DNA of 5,015 nucleotides from an uncultured Clostridia bacterium (GTDB lineage: Bacteria; Bacillota; Clostridia; Lachnospirales; Anaerotignaceae), in the NCBI GenBank assembly GCA_910586765.1, contig CAJUJJ010000072.1, positions 1 to 5,015 on the forward strand, read 5' to 3'. Made by a program: the position numbers and the translations under genes. Of this stretch, positions 1 through 4,961 are shown in pieces. The number at the start of each line of letters is the position of its first letter. Within the stretch, counting starts at the first letter, position 1. Below the pieces are notes generated by a model that had not been told where the DNA came from, ran no database searches, and worked only from the letters and a program-made list of their open reading frames with translations.

Positions 1-50
1 GGCTTTAATCACAATACCAAAATTTCCCTCAATTGTTTAGGTTTACCCCC
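1..50. other. Foreign-looking sequence abutting the EIIB start (possible insertion edge)
   Basis: Fifty bases run from the window edge to a run of five C (46-50; GGGGG on the minus strand). They sit directly against the EIIB coding start. All three minus-strand frames close within this stretch, so one indel cannot restore EIIB. The run of G and the abrupt loss of similarity could mark the end of an insertion sequence, or a deletion or rearrangement junction. I do not recognise the terminal sequence as any named IS family, and no transposase is visible because the window ends here. This is inference only. Confidence 0.25.
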
Positions 51-98
51 TAATAAACTTGTTGACATACCAGAAGAACACGCTAATAAAATTTTCAT
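9..98 (-). pseudogene. 5' remnant of PTS lactose/cellobiose-family EIIB component, interrupted after codon 16
   Basis: The minus-strand reading frame starts with ATG (98-96) and encodes MKILLACSSGMSTSLL, followed by 13 unrelated residues and a TGA at 11-9. The first 16 residues match the beginning of cytoplasmic EIIB proteins of the lactose/cellobiose PTS family. In these, the cysteine near residue 7 carries the phosphoryl group from EIIA to the sugar entering through EIIC, and the CxxGMSTSLL stretch forms the phosphate-binding loop. A full EIIB has about 100 residues, so this one lacks nearly everything. The start is secure: AAGGAG (113-108) lies 9 bases upstream and a strong promoter lies further up. 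The product as read would be a 29-residue non-functional peptide. Either an insertion split the gene, with the rest possibly beyond the window, or it is decayed. Being at the window edge limits certainty. Confidence 0.6.
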
Positions 99-152
99 AA
101 ATAAACACTCCTTTTTTCATTTATTATTATAAATTCATAGTTATAAATTATA

Positions 153-166
153 TTGATAATTACCAA
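153..166 (-). promoter_or_regulatory. Near-palindromic candidate operator in the EIIB leader
   Basis: Read on the minus strand, this is TTGGTAATTATCAA, a near-perfect 14-bp palindrome. It lies between the -10 box of the EIIB promoter and the EIIB start codon. The same motif with a different central dinucleotide occurs at 2583-2596 (TTGGTATCTATCAA), and both copies are preceded by AAA. A position just downstream of a promoter suits a repressor site. The UTRA-type GntR regulator encoded nearby is a candidate binder, but that link is inference. Confidence 0.45.
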
Positions 167-182
167 TTTCTTTGATGGTTAT

Positions 183-211
183 ATTATAGCTTCATTTTGG
201 TAATATTTCAA
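183..211 (-). promoter_or_regulatory. Sigma-A type promoter for the EIIB gene
   Basis: On the minus strand, TTGAAA (211-206) is followed after exactly 17 bases by a consensus TATAAT (188-183). Transcription would start near 176 and give a leader of about 78 bases before the EIIB ATG at 98. That leader contains the near-palindrome at 153-166. The spacer and -35 also read, on the plus strand, TTGGTAATATTTCAA (197-211), which resembles the palindrome with one extra base, so a second weak regulator contact is possible. Confidence 0.7.
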
Positions 212-248
212 GTAAAAATTAGCATTTTAATACATTTCATTGCTTTTT

Positions 249-295
249 TACAAAAATACTGCTTATTTTATAGGCAATCTGCTGCCTTTTTTGTA
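249..295 (+). terminator. Weak terminator-like hairpin in plus orientation
   Basis: AGGCA (272-276) pairs with TGCCT (283-287) around a 6-base loop, followed by a T run (287-292). The flanks TACAAAAA (249-256) and TTTTTGTA (288-295) can also pair. The U tract is on the plus strand. It would therefore stop transcription entering from the left edge, and it would be a poor terminator for the chemoreceptor gene on the minus strand. The 5-bp core stem makes this tentative. Confidence 0.3.
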
Positions 296-302
296 TATTT
301 TG

Positions 303-345
303 GCAAAAAAATAAAACCATTTCTTTTTATAGAAATAGTTTTATT
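303..345 (-). terminator. Second (distal) rho-independent terminator of the chemoreceptor gene
   Basis: Bases 331-345 pair with 310-324 around a 6-base loop to make a 15-bp stem. On the minus strand the only irregular pair (337/318) is a U-G wobble. On the plus strand it would be a C-A mismatch, which supports minus-strand use. A T run on the minus strand (complement of 305-312) follows the stem. It lies about 25 bases beyond the first terminator, making a tandem stop between this gene and the EIIB promoter. Confidence 0.65.
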
Positions 346-365
346 ATATTTGTTTATAAACGAGA

Positions 366-392
366 TATAAAAAAAGGGCATAAGCCCTCTTT
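366..392 (-). terminator. Proximal rho-independent terminator of the chemoreceptor gene
   Basis: On the minus strand, AGGGC (388-384) pairs with GCCCT (379-375) around a TTAT loop. The stem can extend through A-T pairs past one mismatch at 389/374. The following T run (complement of 369-375) supplies the U tract. The hairpin begins immediately after the chemoreceptor stop codon (395-393). Confidence 0.75.
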
Positions 393-2243
393 TTAGTTTT
401 CGTAATCATAATTAAATTGACCTGTTTCTTGTGTATGTTTATAATTTTCTTCTGCCTTTTTAATAAATTCATAATCCCCTTGTTTTTCTGGTGGAATATA
501 TGCTTTACCTGGCTGACGTTTTCTTAAATTGAATTTCTCCATTTCTGCTTTCAGTAAATCTGCATTTTTCTGCATTTCTTTACTAGAATTTGCAGAATTT
601 TTACTAATATCAACATTGTTTGATGTTTCTCTCATAATGCCTGAAATATTTGCTCTAATATCTTCTATACATTCTAACTGTGTAGCAGAAGAACGGGATT
701 CTTCTTGTATAATAGAAGTAATGTTATTGATTTCTTCCACAATCGTTTCAAACATAGCTAATGCTTCTACAGAAATTTTACTTCCCATAACTGCCTTATC
801 AATGGTATTTTGAATTAATGTTTTACTTTCATCTGCTGCAACGGTACTCTTTAAAGCAAGCTGTCTTACTTCATTTGCTACAACAGCAAAACCTTTTCCT
901 GCTTCTCCTGCTCTTGCAGCTTCTACAGAAGCATTTAACGCAAGTATACTTGTTTGGAAAGCAATATCATCTATTGTTTTAATTACTTGTGAAACTTTTT
1001 GAGATGCTGCTTTCATTTCTTCCACAGAGCTTGCAAGCACATTCATCTTTTCATTGCTTTCTTGTGCATTTGTTTTAATAATATCAGAAATGGAAGAAGC
1101 CTCTGCCATATGTTCTGAGCTTTTACTTATTAAATCTGCAGTACTGTTAATAGAAGAAGATAATTCGTTTACCGTTTGTGCCTGCGTATGAGCATTTTCT
1201 GCTAACTGATGACTAACATTAGCGATGTAAGTAGAACCTTCTGCTACTTTATGTGCTACCTTCAATATTTCGGAGAAAAGTACGTCATTACTTTGTACCA
1301 TTCTGTATAAATTTTTTCCTAAAGTATCTTTACTAGAGCGAATATCAACAAAAACAGTCATGTCACCATCTGCAACACGTTTTACTACTCTAACGTTTTC
1401 TTGTATGCTGTTTGCAAGTTGTTTAAAAGAGTCAATCATAATTGCAATTTCATTATTTTGGTCAATATTACCATAATCAAAATTGAAATCTAATGTATCG
1501 GCACCTTCTGAAAGTTCTCTTGACCATGCTGCAATAGAAGTCATAGGAGCTGATATTTTTGTAGAAGTAGAATTTGCTAAATATGCACTAACAATAATAG
1601 CAATCACTGTAAGTACCAAAATACATACAATAGAAATCACAAGAAGCATACTCAATGCGTTTGCAGCATTTTGTGCTATCACAGTATATCTGTTAGCAAT
1701 TCCTTTTAAATTATCAATTAATGTACTGACTTTTGGTTCATACACCGTTATAAATTCATCATATTTTTCTAGTCTTTGCTGTTCATTTAATGAATTAACA
1801 TCACTAGCAAAAGCGTGTATTTCAGAGTGAACTTCTTTAATCAGTTTAATTCTTTCTGCAATTTCTTCATCTGTAATTGTTGACTCATTATTTGCAAGCC
1901 ATGTGCCGAATGAACAAGTATTTGGGTCAAGATTTCCTTCAAATCTTTCTCCTGTGTGTAAAGAATTTGTTAATTTTAGCACCCAGTCATAATGTGCGGA
2001 AACCATATCTTTTGAAACATTCTGCGAAGTGTAACTTTCTGACACAACTTTGTATCTTCCATATATCAAAGCTTGAAAAGCAAATAATACTACTACAACA
2101 AGTATTGTAATAGATGTTATCATTAAATACCCTTTCAATATTTGATATTTTGTTGTTCCTTTTGTACTTTTTTTACTTTGCTTTTGTGCAACTTCTGCAT
2201 TTTCTACATTTTCCATGTTTTCGTCATTTTGCTTCTTAAACAA
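393..2243 (-). CDS. Methyl-accepting chemotaxis protein with an extracytoplasmic CZB-like domain and HAMP region
   Basis: This is a membrane chemoreceptor that passes ligand state to the CheA/CheW array. Residues are counted from the TTG at 2243, giving 616 aa. A charged cytoplasmic tail (1-37) leads to membrane segment 1 (about 38-62). An outside domain (63-195) follows, then membrane segment 2 (about 196-223) and two HAMP-like stretches (about 223-285 and 287-320). The signalling coiled coil (about 325-575) has its hairpin tip at 424-466, with the hallmark ALNASVEAARAGEAGKGFAV. The outside domain holds H84..W87, a C110-S-F-G-T-W115 block and H139xxxH143, the His/Cys layout of CZB zinc-binding domains. 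No CheR-docking NWETF-like pentapeptide ends the protein. The TTG start is preferred because GGGGGAG (2256-2250) lies 6 bases upstream. The in-frame ATGs at 2261 and 2258 have no RBS and would add 6 or 5 residues. The gene is transcribed alone, with its own promoter and two terminators. The ligand is unknown. Confidence 0.93.
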   Translation of the reverse strand: MFKKQNDENMENVENAEVAQKQSKKSTKGTTKYQILKGYLMITSITILVVVVLFAFQALIYGRYKVVSESYTSQNVSKDMVSAHYDWVLKLTNSLHTGERFEGNLDPNTCSFGTWLANNESTITDEEIAERIKLIKEVHSEIHAFASDVNSLNEQQRLEKYDEFITVYEPKVSTLIDNLKGIANRYTVIAQNAANALSMLLVISIVCILVLTVIAIIVSAYLANSTSTKISAPMTSIAAWSRELSEGADTLDFNFDYGNIDQNNEIAIMIDSFKQLANSIQENVRVVKRVADGDMTVFVDIRSSKDTLGKNLYRMVQSNDVLFSEILKVAHKVAEGSTYIANVSHQLAENAHTQAQTVNELSSSINSTADLISKSSEHMAEASSISDIIKTNAQESNEKMNVLASSVEEMKAASQKVSQVIKTIDDIAFQTSILALNASVEAARAGEAGKGFAVVANEVRQLALKSTVAADESKTLIQNTIDKAVMGSKISVEALAMFETIVEEINNITSIIQEESRSSATQLECIEDIRANISGIMRETSNNVDISKNSANSSKEMQKNADLLKAEMEKFNLRKRQPGKAYIPPEKQGDYEFIKKAEENYKHTQETGQFNYDYEN

Positions 2244-2292
2244 TGTTATCTCCCCCATCATAGTGCATTTTATAGTATTTTATATTATATAT

Positions 2293-2321
2293 ATTATATT
2301 ACTTTAATAATGTAACATCAA
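2293..2321 (-). promoter_or_regulatory. Sigma-A type promoter for the chemoreceptor gene
   Basis: On the minus strand, TTGATG (2321-2316) is separated by 17 bases from a consensus TATAAT (2298-2293). The start would fall near 2286, giving a leader of about 40 bases. I see no SigD/FliA-type motility promoter (TAAA with GCCGATAA-like -10) here, although many chemotaxis genes use one. Confidence 0.65.
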
Positions 2322-2410
2322 CAAATTAAAAAATAAATAATATATTTTTTGAAAATGATTTGACAAAAACGATGTTTTTTTGAAGAAAAATCTATCTTAT
2401 TAATTTATCT

Positions 2411-2428
2411 CAAAAGGTATACTTTTTG
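2411..2428. promoter_or_regulatory. Palindrome copy 1 (GTATAC centre), candidate operator
   Basis: CAAAAGGTATACTTTTTG is an 18-bp palindrome with one non-matching pair (2416/2423), centred on GTATAC at 2417-2422. The 13-base string GTATACTTTTTGA is repeated exactly at 2565-2577. Its centre is about 125 bp upstream of the chemoreceptor -10 box, so it could serve as an upstream or looping site. The binder is unknown. Confidence 0.45.
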
Positions 2429-2559
2429 AAGAAATAGATTTTTTCAATTTTTATATATTTTTTTTAAAATTTTTTAAACAATTCTAATAAATCACATCGT
2501 AGTAATAGCATAAATATTTATAACAAATATACTACTTTGGAAATATAGCAAATTTTCCA

Positions 2560-2575
2560 AAAAAGTATACTTTTT
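2560..2575. promoter_or_regulatory. Palindrome copy 2 (perfect 16-bp, GTATAC centre), candidate operator
   Basis: AAAAAGTATACTTTTT is a perfect 16-bp palindrome. Its centre is 148 bp from that of copy 1, close to 14 helical turns at 10.5 bp per turn, so both would face the same side of the helix. It abuts a TTGACA hexamer (2574-2579) and the TTGGTA motif at 2583-2596. A dimeric regulator is the natural reading; which one is not shown by the sequence. Confidence 0.5.
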
Positions 2576-2582
2576 GACAAAA

Positions 2583-2596
2583 TTGGTATCTATCAA
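2583..2596 (+). promoter_or_regulatory. Second copy of the TTGGTA-NN-TATCAA motif
   Basis: TTGGTATCTATCAA matches the EIIB-leader motif (153-166, minus strand) at 12 of 14 positions, differing only in the central two bases. The AAA before it is also shared. It lies 4 bases after a TTGACA hexamer (2574-2579). With a poor -10 (TATGTA, 2598-2603) that hexamer could form a plus-strand promoter overlapped by the motif, but no plausible gene follows in that direction. Confidence 0.4.
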
Positions 2597-2662
2597 ATAT
2601 GTAAATTTATCTATATTTTTATGTTTTTTTATTACATAATTTCAAAAAAGAACAATATTTTA

Positions 2663-3367
2663 TTAAAAATTAGACAATTTTAAAAGTTTTGTACTTTTAT
2701 AGTTGTGTACAGAAGTAGATATTGCAAAAATTTCTCCGGTACTTAAAAATTCTGTACTTTCTATAATGAGTGCAGGTTCTCCTTGTTGTAAATGGAAATA
2801 CTGTGCATTTTCTTCATCTAATTTGTCGGCATAAATTACTTTATCTGCAAATCCTATATTATGACCTAAATCATCTATAATATAACTATATATTGATTTT
2901 TTTGCAATTTCTTCACTCATATAAGGAATTACTTTTTTATTAAAATAAGTATATTCTACTGTAAGAGGATTGCCATCTACCAATCTCACCCTTTTTAAAA
3001 AATACAAAGGACTATCCACATTACATTTCATTATAGCAGCTTTTTGTTCATCTGCTTGTACTAATTTTAATTCTATCACATTGCTTTCTACTTTTTTGTT
3101 AGGATAATCTCTTGTCAGTCCTTTTAAACTTTCTAAACTCAAATATCCTTTTAATGCAGATTCTCTCAAAAAAATACCACTACCTTGTATTTGATAAACA
3201 TATCCCTTACTAACTAATATAGAAATTGCTTTTCGAATGGTTGTTCTGCTGACTTGATACTGATTTATCAAATCTTCTTCTGTAGGCAATTTTTTAATCT
3301 GATTATATTTTCCTGCTAATATATCACTTTCTAATTCTTGTAATATTTTCCTGTATTTTGTACTCAA
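2663..3367 (-). CDS. GntR-family transcriptional regulator, HutC subfamily (UTRA domain)
   Basis: A 234-aa cytoplasmic DNA-binding regulator, typical in length for HutC-type GntR proteins. Residues 4-68 form the winged helix: LPTEEDLINQYQVSRTTIRK (27-46) covers helix-turn-helix positions, and GYVYQIQGSGIFL (55-67) is the wing. Residues about 90-228 form the UTRA effector domain, with LYFLKRVRLVDGNPLTVEYT (121-140), SIYSYIIDDLG (158-168) and a C-terminal strand EIFAISTSVHNYKS. Relatives bind small metabolites, often sugar phosphates, and repress sugar uptake genes. The start is TTG (3367-3365), with AGGTGG (3380-3375) and a 7-base all-T spacer. An upstream ATG at 3383 is out of frame and lacks an RBS. 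Its own promoter lies at 3404-3432, and no clear terminator follows. The nearby PTS EIIB remnant makes sugar control plausible. The effector is not determinable. Confidence 0.9.
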   Translation of the reverse strand: MSTKYRKILQELESDILAGKYNQIKKLPTEEDLINQYQVSRTTIRKAISILVSKGYVYQIQGSGIFLRESALKGYLSLESLKGLTRDYPNKKVESNVIELKLVQADEQKAAIMKCNVDSPLYFLKRVRLVDGNPLTVEYTYFNKKVIPYMSEEIAKKSIYSYIIDDLGHNIGFADKVIYADKLDEENAQYFHLQQGEPALIIESTEFLSTGEIFAISTSVHNYKSTKLLKLSNF

Positions 3368-3403
3368 AAAAAAACCACCTCATTGCTAAAATATCTTCTT
3401 TCC

Positions 3404-3432
3404 ATTATAACAAATAACATAAATAATTACAA
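3404..3432 (-). promoter_or_regulatory. Promoter of the GntR regulator gene, extended -10
   Basis: On the minus strand, TTGTAA (3432-3427) is separated by 17 bases from TATAAT (3409-3404), with TGT just before the -10 giving an extended -10. The start would be near 3397, about 30 bases before the TTG codon. Overlapping the -35 is TTTGTAATTATTTA (3433-3420, minus strand), which agrees with the TTGGTAATTATCAA motif at 11 of 14 positions. In such AT-rich DNA that is only weak evidence of autoregulation. Confidence 0.65.
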
Positions 3433-3504
3433 ATCATTTCTTGTTTTTAAATAGAAACAACACATTTAAACTACATTTTTGTCAAAATTTGCTTTTAAAA
3501 AATA

Positions 3505-3533
3505 TTGTCCCCCTTTTGATGCTCCTTTACAAT
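3505..3533 (+). promoter_or_regulatory. Promoter of the plus-strand unit (small ORF, rdgB, yfcE-like)
   Basis: TTGTCC (3505-3510) and TACAAT (3528-3533) are separated by 17 bases. Transcription would begin around 3540, just ahead of a strong ribosome binding site (GAGGTGAT, 3542-3549). It is divergent from the regulator promoter, about 75 bp away. Confidence 0.5.
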
Positions 3534-3554
3534 AATAGTAAGAGGTGATATAGT

Positions 3555-3755
3555 ATGAAACTATTTCGTATCGGCATTGTTGTTGCAGTAATGCTTTTAT
3601 GTATTCCAAGAAAAGTACAAGCCTTTGAAAATACATTCTGTTCATTTCATTATTTTCATTGTATAATAATGGATATAAAATATATGCATTACACAGTACA
3701 ACAAGAAAAGGAAGTAAATAATTATGAAACAGATTGTATTTGCAACAAAAAATAA
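3555..3755 (+). CDS. Small hypothetical protein with signal-peptide-like N-terminus
   Basis: A 66-codon frame, not recognised as any family. In favour of translation, GAGGTGAT (3542-3549) is close to an ideal RBS, 5 bases before the ATG, and a promoter lies just upstream. The N-terminus looks like an export signal: basic residues K2 and R5, a hydrophobic core from I6 to I17, then PRKVQA with possible cleavage after A23. The remaining 43 residues contain several cysteines and aromatics and show no recognisable fold. Against a full gene, the last 32 bases overlap rdgB in another frame, and the 3' half contains a promoter-like TATAAT and very AT-rich codons. It may be an intact small secreted peptide, a translated leader, or the start of a longer secreted protein gene whose remainder is lost. 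Confidence 0.45.
   Translation: MKLFRIGIVVAVMLLCIPRKVQAFENTFCSFHYFHCIIMDIKYMHYTVQQEKEVNNYETDCICNKK
3639..3667 (+). promoter_or_regulatory. Possible internal promoter directly ahead of rdgB
   Basis: TATAAT (3662-3667) is a consensus -10. The hexamer 17 bases upstream (TGTTCA, 3639-3644) is a poor -35. Transcription from here would start near 3674 and give rdgB a leader of about 50 bases. It lies inside the small ORF, which weakens the case for that ORF's 3' half being a conserved coding region. Confidence 0.25.
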
Positions 3756-4329
3756 TGGAAAAATAAAAGAAGTAAAACAAATATTGTCAGATTTGCCTTT
3801 TGAAATTGTTTCTATGCAGGACGCAGGCATTACAGTAGACGTTGTAGAAGATGGTAAAACATTTGAAGAAAATGCTATCAAAAAGGCACTTGAAATTTCA
3901 AAAGTATCTGGCAATATCACTTTAGCAGATGATTCTGGTTTAGAAATTGACTTTTTAAACAAACAACCTGGTGTTCTTTCTGCACGATATTTAGGAGAAA
4001 ACACTCCTTATATTGAAAAAAACAATCATATATTGCATTTAATGAAAGATGTGCCTGAAAAACAAAGAACAGCAAGATTTGTATGTGCCATTGCAGCAGT
4101 ATTTCCTAATGGAAAAGTGCTTACTGCTATAGATACTATAGAAGGCATTATTGCACAACAAATAAAAGGAGAAAACGGTTTTGGTTATGACCCTATATTC
4201 TTTGTTCCAGAACTAGGCAAAACAACAGCAGAATTATCTCCAGAACAAAAAAATGCTATCAGCCACAGAGGCAAAGCACTTCAAAAAATGAAACAATTAT
4301 TAATGCAGCAGGAGGAGATGAAACAGTGA
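3724..4329 (+). CDS. rdgB: XTP/dITP diphosphatase (RdgB/HAM1 family non-canonical purine NTP pyrophosphatase)
   Basis: A cytoplasmic housekeeping enzyme that hydrolyses (d)ITP, XTP and related deaminated purine triphosphates to the monophosphate and pyrophosphate, keeping them out of DNA and RNA. The 201-aa length is normal. Family landmarks occur in order: FATKNNGKIKE at the N-terminus (6-16), the G44-K-T-F-E-E-N substrate loop, ADDSGLEID (68-76, with the metal-binding/catalytic acids D69 and D70), GFGYDPIFF (152-160) and SHRGKAL (180-186), which reads the purine base. The start ATG has GGAAG (3710-3714) 9 bases upstream. The gene ends in a GTGA overlap with the phosphoesterase gene, indicating translational coupling. 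The same pair is adjacent in Bacillus subtilis (ysnA-ysnB). No key residue is missing. Confidence 0.96.
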   Translation: MKQIVFATKNNGKIKEVKQILSDLPFEIVSMQDAGITVDVVEDGKTFEENAIKKALEISKVSGNITLADDSGLEIDFLNKQPGVLSARYLGENTPYIEKNNHILHLMKDVPEKQRTARFVCAIAAVFPNGKVLTAIDTIEGIIAQQIKGENGFGYDPIFFVPELGKTTAELSPEQKNAISHRGKALQKMKQLLMQQEEMKQ

Positions 4330-4838
4330 AACTTTTGGTTCTCAGTGATACACATGGCTATTTGTCAAATGCCAGAGATGTACTCAATCGCATTGGTAAA
4401 TATATGAATGGTGTCATTCATTTGGGTGACCATGCCTATGATGCGGCTGATTTGCAGACAGAATACCCTGATTTACCTTTTTATATTGTAAGAGGGAACA
4501 ATGACTTTGGTGACAAAGCCCCTAATAAATTAATGATTACAATACATGGCAAAAGACTGCTTTTAACACATGGACATATGCAACAAGTATATTGGAGTTA
4601 CGACACAATATCTTATTGGGCAGAACAAGAAGGAGCTGATGCGGTACTTTTTGGACATACTCACAGCCCTGTAAACGACAATAAAGGGCGTGTTATGTTA
4701 TTTAATCCTGGAAGTATTTCTCTTCCTAGAGGTGTCCCTCAGCCTACATTTGGTATATTAGAAATCGCCCAAAATGGTATGATTTATGGCTCTATTATGG
4801 AATATATTAACTCTCAAACATTTTTAAGAAAAGGCTAA
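4326..4838 (+). CDS. yfcE: YfcE/MJ0936-family metallophosphoesterase (phosphodiesterase)
   Basis: A 170-aa member of the small calcineurin-like phosphodiesterases (E. coli YfcE, Methanocaldococcus MJ0936, B. subtilis YsnB). These are cytoplasmic two-metal enzymes with activity on model phosphodiesters and a poorly defined natural substrate. All metal-binding blocks are present: SDTHG (7-11; D8, H10), HLGDH (32-36; D35), RGNND (56-60; N58), THGH (81-84; H82) and FGHTHSP (109-115; H111, H113), followed by NPGS (127-130) and PRG. The start is GTG, overlapping the rdgB stop as GTGA; AGGAGG (4310-4315) lies 10 bases upstream inside rdgB. The gene is followed at once by a terminator, so it is the last of the unit. 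The symbol follows the family; the substrate in this organism is unknown. Confidence 0.93.
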   Translation: MKLLVLSDTHGYLSNARDVLNRIGKYMNGVIHLGDHAYDAADLQTEYPDLPFYIVRGNNDFGDKAPNKLMITIHGKRLLLTHGHMQQVYWSYDTISYWAEQEGADAVLFGHTHSPVNDNKGRVMLFNPGSISLPRGVPQPTFGILEIAQNGMIYGSIMEYINSQTFLRKG

Positions 4839-4844
4839 TATTAT

Positions 4845-4882
4845 AAAAATATTCACCTAATTTTTATGGTGAATATTTTTTT
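4845..4882 (+). terminator. Rho-independent terminator of the rdgB-yfcE unit
   Basis: Bases 4845-4857 pair perfectly with 4868-4880 to make a 13-bp stem with a CACC/GGTG tip and a 10-base AT-rich loop. A T run (4876-4882) completes the terminator. It starts 6 bases after the yfcE-like stop codon. The stem is nearly symmetric, with an A run on the left arm, but no minus-strand gene lies close by to use it. Confidence 0.85.
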
Positions 4883-4904
4883 ACAAAAAATTTTAAAAAA
4901 AGTA

Positions 4905-4933
4905 TTGACTTTATACTTAAAATATGGCATAAT
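4905..4933 (+). promoter_or_regulatory. Strong promoter of the tRNA gene
   Basis: TTGACT (4905-4910) and CATAAT (4928-4933) stand exactly 17 bases apart, each one base from consensus. Transcription would begin near 4940, about 20 bases ahead of the mature tRNA 5' end. This fits a stable-RNA promoter, and further tRNAs may follow beyond the window. Confidence 0.8.
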
Positions 4934-4961
4934 ATCTTTCGTTGATTATAGTATCTATTTT

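Larger units (their letters stand above)
2322..2662. other. Long, very AT-rich intergenic region with palindromes
   Basis: No plausible gene lies here on either strand; the ORFs are under about 20 codons and have no RBS. The stretch is almost entirely A and T. It contains two GTATAC palindromes, one copy of the TTGGTA-NN-TATCAA motif and an inverted repeat. AAAAATCTAT (2386-2395) pairs with ATAGATTTTT (2434-2443), and the first palindrome lies between the arms. No convincing terminator for the regulator gene was found downstream of its stop, so its transcript may run into this region. Confidence 0.6.

Noticed and set aside
529..813. Plus-strand open frame of 94 codons
   Set aside because: It lies wholly antisense to the conserved signalling domain of the chemoreceptor, has no RBS and shows no recognisable protein features.
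1483..2110. Plus-strand open frames at 1483-1830 and 1877-2110
   Set aside because: Both are antisense to the membrane and sensor part of the chemoreceptor. Their composition follows from the opposite strand, and neither has a credible start signal.
2258..2261. ATG at 2261 or 2258 as the chemoreceptor start
   Set aside because: Neither has an RBS, whereas the TTG at 2243 has GGGGGAG at a 6-base spacing. The stop and domains are unaffected, so this only concerns 5 or 6 residues.
2280..2660. CRISPR array or tandem repeat in the AT-rich gap
   Set aside because: Only two palindrome copies are present, with unequal flanks and no regular spacer-repeat unit. The A/T runs are low complexity, not an array.
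2621..2683. Short plus-strand ORF of about 20 codons beginning at the ATG at 2621
   Set aside because: There is no ribosome binding site, the content is low-complexity F/Y/I/K, and it overlaps the 3' end of the regulator gene antisense.
3375..3554. Riboswitch or T-box leader between the divergent units
   Set aside because: No T-box sequence, anticodon-like specifier or recognisable riboswitch core is visible, and the predicted leaders on both sides are short (about 15 to 30 bases).
3466..4004. Minus-strand open frames at 3466-3780 and 3642-4004
   Set aside because: They run antisense to the promoter region, the small ORF and the conserved start of rdgB. The hydrophobic F/I/Y-rich translation is what AT-rich DNA gives, and no RBS precedes them.
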